A program made the translations under genes and the position numbers. Source: Pseudovibrio sp. Tun.PSC04-5.I4 (lineage in GTDB: Bacteria > Pseudomonadota > Alphaproteobacteria > Rhizobiales > Stappiaceae). From it: a DNA stretch of 64,000 bases. The stretch's first letter is position 1. Each line of letters starts with the position of its first letter. The notes beneath the pieces are model-generated. The model was not told the DNA's origin and made no database searches. It was given only the letters and a program-made list of their open reading frames with translations. Of this stretch, positions 42,927 through 51,227 are shown piece by piece. Location: contig NZ_FNLB01000006.1 in the NCBI RefSeq assembly GCF_900104145.1, positions 269,001 through 333,000 of the forward strand. Reading direction: 5' to 3'.

Positions 42927-44071
42927 GCACCGCTTTGGGCAATCTGTTAGACAAGGGCGATACATGGCTGTATCCCGATCAGGTATTCACCGGCGAAAAC
43001 CTGATGCACAGCACAGCTGTTCATTTTGTGAACGGCAAAGTCGCAGGCTTATGTCCGGCAGATGCACTGCCCGAGGGAGCACATCTTCAAAAACTATCCG
43101 GTCTTTTAACGCCCGGTTTCTTTGATATTCAGATCAATGGCGGCGGCGGTGTTCTTTACAACACCACGCCAACGCCGGAAGGCCTCTTCACGATTGCCGA
43201 TGCGCACCGCACCTTCGGCACCACAGCTTTGCTGCCAACGGTTATCACCGATGCACCGCAAGTGTTGGAAGATGCTGTTGAAGCGATGAAGGATGCTTAC
43301 GGCAAACACGGTATTCAGGGCATTCATATTGAAGGCCCGCATATCAGTATTGCCCGCAAAGGAACACACGAAGCAAGCTGGGTTCGCCCAATCAATCAAC
43401 GCAGTTATGAGCTGATCCGTCAGCTGCGCGATAGAGATATCCCGGTGCTGATCACCGTCGCACCAGAAGCTGTTGAGAAGGGTGACATCGCCAAACTGGT
43501 TGAGATGGGGGCTGTTGTTTCCATCGGCCATACGGATGCCAGCGCAGCCCAGATCAAACCCGCTTTGGAAGAGGGGACGAACCTCTTCACCCACCTGTTC
43601 AACGGCATGTCCCAGATGGTCAACCGCGAACCGGGTGCTGTCGGAACTGGCATCAGCAGTTCAGCATACTGCTCCATCATTGTCGATGGGCATCATGTGG
43701 CAGATGAGATGTTGCAGATCGCAATGCGGGCGCGTCCTGTGCAAGATCACATGATCATCGTCAGCGATGCCATGCCAACAGTCGGCGGCCCGGATAGTTT
43801 CGATCTGTACGGAAACAACATTTATTTGCAGGATGGCAAACTGATCAATGCAGCAGGCTCATTAGCCGGTGCACACGTCACCATGCTGGAATCAATTGAG
43901 CGTTTGGTGACGGTTCTGAACCGTCCTTTGGAGGAAGCTCTGCGCATGGGCATTACCAATCCCGCACGGTTGATGGGATTGGAACAGTCGGTAGCGACTC
44001 TGGACCAAGCCAACTCCGCAGATATTCTCCTGATATCACCTGACTTTAAGTCATTTTCCCCGATTACCTAA
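42923..44071 (+). CDS. nagA: N-acetylglucosamine/galactosamine-6-phosphate deacetylase
   Basis: 382 aa amidohydrolase. GFFDIQINGGGG is the early metal site region; GIHIEGPHIS carries the metal-binding Glu; SIGHTDA and THLFNGMSQ give His ligands; VSDAMPTVG holds the catalytic Asp. It removes the acetyl group from GlcNAc-6-P or GalNAc-6-P before the SIS deaminases. The start overlaps the preceding stop (ATGA). Could equally be called agaA. Confidence 0.93.
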   Translation: MSTALGNLLDKGDTWLYPDQVFTGENLMHSTAVHFVNGKVAGLCPADALPEGAHLQKLSGLLTPGFFDIQINGGGGVLYNTTPTPEGLFTIADAHRTFGTTALLPTVITDAPQVLEDAVEAMKDAYGKHGIQGIHIEGPHISIARKGTHEASWVRPINQRSYELIRQLRDRDIPVLITVAPEAVEKGDIAKLVEMGAVVSIGHTDASAAQIKPALEEGTNLFTHLFNGMSQMVNREPGAVGTGISSSAYCSIIVDGHHVADEMLQIAMRARPVQDHMIIVSDAMPTVGGPDSFDLYGNNIYLQDGKLINAAGSLAGAHVTMLESIERLVTVLNRPLEEALRMGITNPARLMGLEQSVATLDQANSADILLISPDFKSFSPIT

Positions 44072-44075
44072 ATTG

Positions 44076-44108
44076 TAACAGCGATCTCCTCTTGTAAAGC
44101 CGCTGTTA
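44076..44108 (+). terminator. Weak terminator-like hairpin after nagA
   Basis: Arms TAACAGCG / CGCTGTTA around a 17-nt loop, followed by TATATTT. Short T-run, so termination may be partial, letting the downstream phosphodiesterase gene be read through. Confidence 0.4.
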
Positions 44109-44171
44109 TATTTCCATGCTAAATGCGATTTTGGAATAAATTAGTTTACCTAAGATATTGTGGAGAATCGC

Positions 44172-45702
44172 ATGAAGTGGAGCTGGCTTAAGCCCAAGCA
44201 GGCCTATTCCATCGCCCATCGCCCATCGCCCATCGCCCATCGCCCATCGCCCATCGCCCATCGCCCATCGCCCATCGCCCATCGCCCATCGTGGCGCTAG
44301 CGCGTATGCGCCGGAAAATACAGTTGCAGCTTTTGAGAAAGCGCAGGAACTGGGCGCAGATTTTTGGGAACTGGACGTTCGCATGAGTGTGGATGATGTT
44401 CCAATCGTCCTCCACGATCCAAACCTACCGACTGGTGGCGTTGCCTCTGAACATTCTTATTCTGAAATTCTGAAGCAGACCAGCACAGCAGGTACTCCTG
44501 TTCCAACACTGGAAGAGGTCGTAAAACTTGCCGCAAAATACGGTGTTGGTGTCTACGCGGATATCAAAGCAGAAGAAGCCGCCATTCCGTCACTGAAGAT
44601 CCTGCAAAGTGTTGGTTTGGAACGTGTTGTCATTGGCGCATTCAGCCAAAAGATAACGCAGGCTTTGCAAGCAGCCGGGTGTACCTATCCGGTATCTTCT
44701 CTCATCCCTATTGGTGAAGACCCGTTCGAGTTTGGCGGTGACGCGGATGTACTGCATCTTTGCTGGGAGCGTATGAAGCGCCCGCAGGATTTGCTGGATG
44801 CTGCTTTCTTCGAAAAAGCGGAGAAGGCAGGCAAGGTTATTGCTCTTTGGCGTGAGGAAGACCCAAACCGCATGGCAGACATTCGCGGCCTGCCTGTGTT
44901 TGGTATCTGCTCAGATCGGCCAGAACTGGTTCAACCTTTCCGCCCAAGCAAAAACTGGCCGGTAAAGGTGGTCTGCCACCGTGGCGCCAACAAGATTGCA
45001 CCGGAAAATACCCTGTCATCAGCCCATTGCGCCTTTGCCGCTGGCTTTAGCCATGTGGAACTGGACACCCACTACACAGCCGATGACAAGCTGGTTGTAA
45101 TCCACGATCCATTGCTGGAGCGCACCACGAACGGAACCGGTCCTGTCGTCCAGAAAACACTCGCAGAACTGCGTGATTTGGATGCTGGCAGCTGGTTTGA
45201 TCCCTTCTTCAAAAACGAGAAGATTCCAACGCTTGATGAGATTCTAACCCTGACTAAGCTGTATGATGGTGAGCTCTATGTTGAGCTTAAAAGCGCATCT
45301 GCCAAACGTGTTGTGGAGCTTGTCCAGTCACACGGGCTCCTGCACAAATGTTTCTTCTGGTCCTTTGTTTCCCAAAGCGTCGCAGATGTCAGAACCCAGT
45401 CCAAGGAGGCATTGTTGATGACCCGCAGGCTGGATTTTGACAGTGTGGAAGAGGCGATCAACTGGCAGGGTGCCCACTTGGTTGAATTCAGCAGCAACGA
45501 AGATTTTTCCGAGTTTGAAACCTGCAGAAAAATGGGTGTCAAATCCATGGTGGCCTACATGGGGGATGACCCGAAGGTCTTTAAAAAAATCATCGATGCT
45601 CGCGCGGATATGGTCAACATCGACAAGCCATTCCTATTCGCTAGAATTTGCCGTGAAATGGGTCTGACGGTTGAGTTTGATCGACCCGTTGTCGAAGCCT
45701 GA
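44172..45702 (+). pseudogene. Tandem-domain glycerophosphodiester phosphodiesterase, out of frame at a 7-bp repeat tract (phase-variable OFF)
   Basis: The ATG at 44172, preceded by GGAG, reads MKWSWLKPKQAYS and enters a tract of ATCGCCC repeats encoding IAHRPSP. With 11 full units the frame ends at TAG 44298-44300 after 42 residues. The other frame resumes as IAHRGASAYAPENT at 44281, giving the GDPD catalytic HR and the E-x-D pair (ELDVR), and stays open to 45702. A second GDPD domain follows (VVCHRGANKIAPENTLSSAH; VELDTHYTADDK; VIHDPLLERTTNG). No start codon exists in the downstream frame before an ATG at 44383, which lacks the HRG and ELD residues. One unit in the tract would be the ancestral in-frame state; 10 or 13 units would also be in frame. 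The enzyme hydrolyses glycerophosphodiesters to glycerol-3-phosphate. Confidence 0.9.
44209..44291 (+). repeat. Heptanucleotide tandem repeat (ATCGCCC)n inside the GDPD gene
   Basis: ATCG recurs every 7 bp from 44211 to 44288: 11 complete ATCGCCC units plus a final ATCG, with CC before the first. The units arose from codons for the IAHR catalytic motif (ATC GCC CAT CG). As 7 is not a multiple of 3, each gain or loss of one unit shifts the frame. Not a CRISPR: there are no spacers. Confidence 0.97.
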
Positions 45703-45710
45703 TCAAACAT

Positions 45711-45744
45711 CGAGGTCTTTCGCTGATGTATACGGAAGGCCTCG
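45711..45744. terminator. Hairpin between convergent GDPD and ABC genes
   Basis: An 11-bp stem with two G-U pairs, CGAGGTCTTTC (45711-45721) with GGAAGGCCTCG (45734-45744). No T-tract. Likely a bidirectional 3' end for the two converging genes. Confidence 0.45.
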
Positions 45745-45778
45745 GCGCCTACTTTGGTAAATGGTTTGATGAAGGGGC

Positions 45779-47998
45779 TCATGCTCTGAGCCTTTCTTCA
45801 ATCGGCACCTGAGCAGGTTGGGCAACTTCATGAATGAAGGGTTGTTGCAGTTGCTGCATCACATCTTCAGTTGGACCGTCAGCAACGATGTGCCCTTGAT
45901 CCAGCGCGATGAGGTGGGTGGTGAGCCTTAAAAGGGAAGTCCTGTGCGTGCTGAGGATGAGGGTCAGCGAGCCGTTGTTGAAGCGCTTCAGCCCAGTAAG
46001 CAGCCGTTGTTCTGCAGCGAAATCCAGTTGACTGGAAGGTTCATCCAGAAACAGGATCCTCGGTTTTCGTAGCAGAATACGGGTCAATGCAACACACTGC
46101 CTCTGACCGCCAGACAGCGCATTGCCATTCTCGCCGACCTGCATGTTGTAGCCTGCTGGATGCCTTTTAACGATGCTGTCTAAGCCTGTAACGGCACAAG
46201 CCTCCTCAATCTCTTCATTGCTGAGGTGAGGCAGCCCAACGCACAGGTTCTCCCGCAAACTCCCCTGAAACAACGTGGTTTCCTGCGAGAGATACCCCAC
46301 AAAACTGCGCAGGTCTGTCGGGTCAAACTGGCGGGTGTCGATCCCGTCAATCAGGACTGCTCCCTCGGTGGGATAACGTAGCCCGCTTATCAGCCGTCCA
46401 AAGGTTGATTTGCCAGAGCCAATGCAACCAATCAGGCCAACGGTCTGGCCCGGTTCTACCGTAAAACTGCATCCTGAAAGACTTGCCGTCTCGCTCTGTG
46501 GATACGCGAAGCTGACATTTCGGAACTGAACTTCGCCTCGGCACACCCGCAGGTTCGCCGTTACGCGGTCTGGTTTGCGCTCAGTGGGCAAGTTGATCAA
46601 TTCGGAAAGCTGCCGATAGGTATGAAGCGCTTGCCGCAATTGCACCAGCGCATTGCTAACAGAGGTGAGGAGAGCAAACACGCGAGAGGAAAGCATCATG
46701 GCAGCGATCAACCCGCCCATGGTCACAACGCCCGAATCCACCCGGTAAACACCCCAGACCATGATGAGAATAGCGACCATGCCATGCACATTGCCAGTGC
46801 TGCTCAAGGCAAGGTTGGACCAGTATCGGCTTCGCAAATGGATCTCACTGCTGCGATCAACAGACTGTTCCCATTTGGCTTGCATATGCGCTTCTGCGTT
46901 CAGAGCACGAACGGTTTCATGCCCGGACAACGTTTCCATAAGGATGTTTTGCCGCTTGCTACCCTCCGCACTTGCGGCTTGCGTGCTGCATGCGAGTGGT
47001 AACTGGGCTGCCAGATTGATCAGGCAGACAAGAGGTATAGCCAACAAGGGTATCCAGGCGATGGGGCCAACAATGAAAAACAGGACACAGATGAAGACTC
47101 CGATGAAACAGAAGTCAAAAAAGGCAATGAGGGCAGTGGAGCTGAAGACGTCTTTGATCTTCTCATACTCATGAATGGTCCCTGCGTATTCTCCAGAACT
47201 CTTTGTTTTTGCAGTGAAGTCCACATGTTGCATATGAGAGAAAATCTTGGAGGCGAGTTGAAGATCAGCTGTCTTCCCAAGCCGATTGAGAATGGAAGAT
47301 CGCGCAATCTTCAACACACTGTCGCCGAGCAATGCAATCATCACACCGAGTGTCAGGGCAAAAAAGGAGGAAGCCGCAAAATTTAGCAAAACGTGGTCAT
47401 AGACATGCATGATGTACAAAGGCGAGGCTACCGCAAGGCAGTTGATGAGTACGGAAGCCGCTGTAATATAGGCATAATCCGGCCAGAATGAAGTGAACTC
47501 CGGCCAGAACCAGTGCTTACCTTTTTGTGCGAGCTTACCGTTGACACCTCGGGAGCGCAGAGGATGAAACAGGACTGCATTACCGGAATAAGCACGCTGG
47601 AGAATATCCAGACTCAGATACTGCGGATTATTCAAATGTTCAGGGTCAAGCAACTGCGCTTGTCGCGTGGAATTGTCATAGCCAGTCAGGATGCGGAGAG
47701 ACTTGTCGTGAAAGACCAGCAGGCATGGCACATTGGTGCAAGAAAGGTCAGTGAGAGCAATGCGTTGCTTCCGTGCTGAGAGCCCACAGTTTTCAGAGGC
47801 GCGCTCCACCTGAGAAATTTTCAATCGTTTGTCCTGAAGAGGAAGACCAGCTGTAATTGCTGTTTTACTGAGGAAATTCCCGTTTACCCGCGAAATGTAA
47901 GCAATACTTTCCACGAGGGGGTCCAGCACCTCATGCATTGGATGGCAACCTTCCTCGATTTTGAGGGCATGAGGGCTGGACGAGCTAAAAATTTCCAT
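45779..47998 (-). CDS. Type I secretion-type ABC transporter, permease/ATPase fusion (LapB/LssB-like)
   Basis: 739 aa from the ATG at 47998 (AGGGGAT 7 nt upstream). Residues ~1-150 form a C39-like domain without catalytic Cys-His (AITAGLPLQDKRLKISQVERA). A six-helix ABC membrane domain follows. The ATPase has Walker A GCIGSGKST, signature ALSGGQRQ, Walker B ILFLDEPSSQLD and H-loop LSTHRTS. All ATPase motifs are intact. No HlyD-type adaptor, TolC or RTX substrate gene is adjacent, so its partners must be elsewhere. In-frame codons upstream to 48127 look non-coding. Confidence 0.88.
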   Translation of the reverse strand: MEIFSSSSPHALKIEEGCHPMHEVLDPLVESIAYISRVNGNFLSKTAITAGLPLQDKRLKISQVERASENCGLSARKQRIALTDLSCTNVPCLLVFHDKSLRILTGYDNSTRQAQLLDPEHLNNPQYLSLDILQRAYSGNAVLFHPLRSRGVNGKLAQKGKHWFWPEFTSFWPDYAYITAASVLINCLAVASPLYIMHVYDHVLLNFAASSFFALTLGVMIALLGDSVLKIARSSILNRLGKTADLQLASKIFSHMQHVDFTAKTKSSGEYAGTIHEYEKIKDVFSSTALIAFFDFCFIGVFICVLFFIVGPIAWIPLLAIPLVCLINLAAQLPLACSTQAASAEGSKRQNILMETLSGHETVRALNAEAHMQAKWEQSVDRSSEIHLRSRYWSNLALSSTGNVHGMVAILIMVWGVYRVDSGVVTMGGLIAAMMLSSRVFALLTSVSNALVQLRQALHTYRQLSELINLPTERKPDRVTANLRVCRGEVQFRNVSFAYPQSETASLSGCSFTVEPGQTVGLIGCIGSGKSTFGRLISGLRYPTEGAVLIDGIDTRQFDPTDLRSFVGYLSQETTLFQGSLRENLCVGLPHLSNEEIEEACAVTGLDSIVKRHPAGYNMQVGENGNALSGGQRQCVALTRILLRKPRILFLDEPSSQLDFAAEQRLLTGLKRFNNGSLTLILSTHRTSLLRLTTHLIALDQGHIVADGPTEDVMQQLQQPFIHEVAQPAQVPIEERLRA

Positions 47999-48473
47999 TG
48001 CGCAGATCCCCTGATGAACGTGTGTCACTGCAAAATGGAGTGACCAAAACATATCTGGGACTGCGGTTTGTTGGTCTTCTTGCGAGAAGTGAAAAAGTAA
48101 GCGGATACAACGCACTACTAAAATCAACTTGCTCTTCAGTTCCCGCTAAGAAGTTCGTGTGTTCTTGCTGCACCTAAGAAAACACTCTGAGTAAATTGGT
48201 GCAATCTCGGGAAATCGTACCGTTAGATAGACTGGTTAAAATCGGGGGAGTGGTTTTTGTGATATATAAGATCTATCATTTATGCCTTCAAAGCCCAAAA
48301 GATCCAAATGCTGAGTATTTCCTGATCAACCACCCCCAAAAAAACTCATCAATAATCGACAATGATAGAGTTAGGCTGTGTACAGCTGAGGATAGTGGGA
48401 AGTAACCAAGATGTGTGCCTCTACCCCGTGCATTCTGCTGGGTGATAGATCATGGGGGCGGCGTATGCGGTCC
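47999..48473. other. Non-coding gap between ABC exporter and LysR gene
   Basis: About 475 bp. AT-rich in the part nearest the ABC start, which probably holds its promoter. No gene, terminator or repeat is supported. Confidence 0.4.
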
Positions 48474-49370
48474 TCACAACAGCTTGGGATGCCTCTCCGC
48501 AAGGTAGTCAAACAGCAGCTTTATGCGGGGAACTTGCTTCAATGTGTGGGGGGAGGCAAGCCAGACAGGCAGAGCGGGCAGGTGCTCTTCTACCTCCAGC
48601 CGAACCAAACCCTTGTCTTTTGAGCCGATACCGATTTGCCCAAGGCCAACTCCGCAACCTGCACGGATGAGCTCCCAGTAAACCACGCGGTCATCACATC
48701 GAACGGAAAAGAAATCCCGGTCTACAGTCAGTCCGGCTTCAATCATCCCGCGAATGATCATATCTGACTGATCGTAACCAACCCAATCCAACGCAAACAG
48801 GTCCTCGCGGGTTTTGGGTACACCTACTCGATTCAGAAATGCCTGACTTGCATAAAGCCCAAGCGGTGTCTCTCCAATCTTCTTGGCAACAATATCCAGT
48901 TGTGTCGGGTTGAACATGCGCACAGCAATATCGGCTTCCTGAAACAGCAGGTTCTGCGCATCATCGGAGGAAACCAGATCAACCTGTATGGCGGGATGGT
49001 CCACCCGAAACTCTGCAATCAACTTCGGCAGAACATAGTTGGAAATCACATGGCTAGCCGTTATGCGCACGGTGCCAGAAAGGCCCTCTTGCTTGCGCCC
49101 CTCAACCTGCAACAAAAACTGGGCAGCGGCCGAATGCATGGCTTTGGCTGGCAGAAGAAGCGCTTGCCCATCCTCAGTCAAGCCAAGCCCGCGTTGATGC
49201 CGATAAAACAACGAGACGCCAAGCGCTGTTTCAATGGCCTTGACTTGCCGTCCTATTGTCGGTTGGCTTTGATGCAATCGTTTTGCGGCGGCGGAAAGGC
49301 TACCAGTCTCCGCAACAGCGACAAAGACAGCAATCAAATCCCATGAAAGTTGGTTCAGCTTGATATTCAT
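48474..49370 (-). CDS. LysR family transcriptional regulator
   Basis: 298 aa. Winged helix at the N-terminus (FVAVAETGSLSAAAKRLHQSQPTIGRQVKAIETALGVSLFYR) and a LysR substrate-binding domain. Divergent from the epimerase-like gene at 49462. The inverted repeat at 49363-49380 overlaps its own start codon, suggesting autoregulation. Confidence 0.93.
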   Translation of the reverse strand: MNIKLNQLSWDLIAVFVAVAETGSLSAAAKRLHQSQPTIGRQVKAIETALGVSLFYRHQRGLGLTEDGQALLLPAKAMHSAAAQFLLQVEGRKQEGLSGTVRITASHVISNYVLPKLIAEFRVDHPAIQVDLVSSDDAQNLLFQEADIAVRMFNPTQLDIVAKKIGETPLGLYASQAFLNRVGVPKTREDLFALDWVGYDQSDMIIRGMIEAGLTVDRDFFSVRCDDRVVYWELIRAGCGVGLGQIGIGSKDKGLVRLEVEEHLPALPVWLASPHTLKQVPRIKLLFDYLAERHPKLL

Positions 49371-49380
49371 AATTGAATAT
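49363..49380. promoter_or_regulatory. Palindrome over the lysR start (likely LysR box)
   Basis: ATATTCA taat TGAATAT, 7-bp perfect arms with a T-N11-A core. It covers the ATG of the LysR gene and lies 82 bp before the divergent epimerase gene. Confidence 0.5.
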
Positions 49381-49461
49381 TATATCTGCAATCCATTCGA
49401 ATTTACATAGGAAATACTCGGCGTAAAGTGAAGCAAGAAACAAACTTCACAGGAGCTTGCT

Positions 49462-50376
49462 ATGAAACCTGTCGCCTTGATTTTGGGTGCATCTGGCCGA
49501 TTTTCCAAAAATATGATTGCACGACTGGACGCATCCGGCTGGGAAACCCGCAGCTATGACCGTTCAATGCAGAACATGAAGAAAGCCGCTGAAGGCGTCG
49601 CTGTAATCGTCAATGGCGCTAACCCGCCATACACACACTGGAAGCGGGACGTGCTCGCCTTCACAAAAAAGGTGATTGAGGCGGCAAAGCATTCTGGCGC
49701 AACTGTGGTAATGCCCGGAAACAACTACTGCTACGGCCCGCAGATGCAATCCCCAATCGGCCCGGATACACCTCAAAAGGCCACCAATGAACTGGGGTTG
49801 ATCCGCATAGAGATGGAGCGCCTCTACAAAACCTCCGGCGTCCAGACGATCCTGCTTAGGGCAGGGGATTTCCTTGATACGTCTGCCAGCGGAAACTGGT
49901 TTGATTTGATCATGGCAACCAAGCTGGAGAAGGGGAAACTCGTTTATCCGGGCAAACCAACCATCCCCCATGCTTGGGCCTACCTTCCGGATATGGCGTG
50001 GGCGGCTGTGCAATTATTGGAAAGGCGAGAGCAGTTGAACACCTACGAGGATATCTCATTTCCCGGATATACTATGACAGGGTTGGAGCTCAGCAATGAA
50101 TTGACGGCAATTACCAACCAGAAGAGCAGTATCAAACCGTTTGACTGGTGGGCGATAAAACTCAGCAAGCCATTTTGGTCAATGGCAAAGCACCTGCTGG
50201 AAATGCGGTATCTCTGGGATACACCCCATTGGATGGAGGCCACCCGGTTTAATGAGCTGCTTCCTGATTTCCAACCAACACCGCAACGGGAAGCCCTGTG
50301 TCGGGCAATCAGCTACTTGCCAAAATTTAAGTTTCAGCCTGCTGAGCTATTGAACCTGCACAAAAGAGCAGCTTAG
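49462..50376 (+). CDS. NAD(P)-dependent epimerase/dehydratase-like protein
   Basis: 304 aa, extended SDR fold with ALILGASGRFSKNMIARLDASG as nucleotide-binding N-terminus. The next motifs (VIVNGANPPYTHWKRD; VMPGNNYCYGPQ) fit NAD-dependent epimerases, with the active-site Tyr in NYCYGP. AGGAGC precedes the ATG. Divergent LysR regulator, which probably controls it. Substrate unknown. Confidence 0.88.
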   Translation: MKPVALILGASGRFSKNMIARLDASGWETRSYDRSMQNMKKAAEGVAVIVNGANPPYTHWKRDVLAFTKKVIEAAKHSGATVVMPGNNYCYGPQMQSPIGPDTPQKATNELGLIRIEMERLYKTSGVQTILLRAGDFLDTSASGNWFDLIMATKLEKGKLVYPGKPTIPHAWAYLPDMAWAAVQLLERREQLNTYEDISFPGYTMTGLELSNELTAITNQKSSIKPFDWWAIKLSKPFWSMAKHLLEMRYLWDTPHWMEATRFNELLPDFQPTPQREALCRAISYLPKFKFQPAELLNLHKRAA

Positions 50377-50477
50377 CACCGCCAAGAGTTTACAGGACCG
50401 GAACCCGCAGGATATAACTACACAGTCCATCCTGATATATTATGCGGCTTCTGCCCTGTGGAATTTTGGAGTGCTCT

Positions 50478-51218
50478 TTGACTTTTAATCTTGGAATTCT
50501 GGAAGTTGGCCGCCCGCCCGAAAATCTGAAGCAAACATTCGGTGATTACCCGACAATGTTTGAAAAGCTTCTGCGGGAACAGGGAGCGAATTGGAACTAT
50601 AAAACCTATCCGGTCATAGATGGAGAGCTGCCGCAATCACCTCATACGTGCGATTGCTGGCTCATCACCGGCTCTAAGTATGGGGTTTATGATGATCTGG
50701 AGTGGATCGAACCGCTAAAAGAATTCCTGAAATCTGCTTATGACCAGCACGTTCCAATTATCGGCATCTGTTTTGGTCATCAGCTGCTGGCAGAAGCGCT
50801 GGGCGGTCAAGCCGGAAAATCCAGCAAAGGCTGGGGCTGCGGTGTCTATACCTATTACGTTTTGCAAAATCCGGGCTGGATGCCAGACGGGCTGACCAGC
50901 TTTTCCATTGAGGCATACCATCAGGATCAAGTGACCCAACTGCCCGAGGATGGAGACGTCATCGCGTCCTCCGACTTCTGCGAGTTTGCAGCCATTGATT
51001 ATCAAGGCCGGGCGCTCACCTTTCAGGGGCATCCTGAGTTTGACAAAGACTATGCCGTCGCGTTGTTTAAAGAGCGCCGCGGCGATACGTTGCCCGTTGA
51101 AATTGCCGATAAAGCGATTGCCTCATCTGAAGCGCCCATGCAAATCAGCGAGGTTGCTCATATGATTGTTAATTTCATCCAGCAAGCAGCGGTGAGTGAA
51201 AAACGGCACGAGCAGTAA
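50478..51218 (+). CDS. Class I glutamine amidotransferase-like protein
   Basis: 246 aa with a TTG start at 50478, chosen because GGAG lies 6-7 nt before it and the family begins at FNLGILEVGRPP; the open frame goes back to an ATG at 50442 without a ribosome-binding site. Catalytic Cys in IIGICFGHQLLAEALGG, and His/Glu in FQGHPEFD. Resembles YfeJ-type GATases found with polyamine or amine catabolism genes. Its partner PuuB-like oxidase follows 10 bp later. Confidence 0.85.
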   Translation: MTFNLGILEVGRPPENLKQTFGDYPTMFEKLLREQGANWNYKTYPVIDGELPQSPHTCDCWLITGSKYGVYDDLEWIEPLKEFLKSAYDQHVPIIGICFGHQLLAEALGGQAGKSSKGWGCGVYTYYVLQNPGWMPDGLTSFSIEAYHQDQVTQLPEDGDVIASSDFCEFAAIDYQGRALTFQGHPEFDKDYAVALFKERRGDTLPVEIADKAIASSEAPMQISEVAHMIVNFIQQAAVSEKRHEQ

Positions 51219-51227
51219 GCGGGTTTT

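Noticed and set aside
44209..44291. CRISPR array
   Set aside because: The unit is 7 bp with no spacers, and no cas genes are near; it is a simple tandem repeat in a coding region.
44106..44415. Minus-strand frames across the heptamer tract that read repeated WAMGDGR
   Set aside because: They are created by the 7-bp repeat itself, which is open in all frames. They have no ribosome-binding site and no function.
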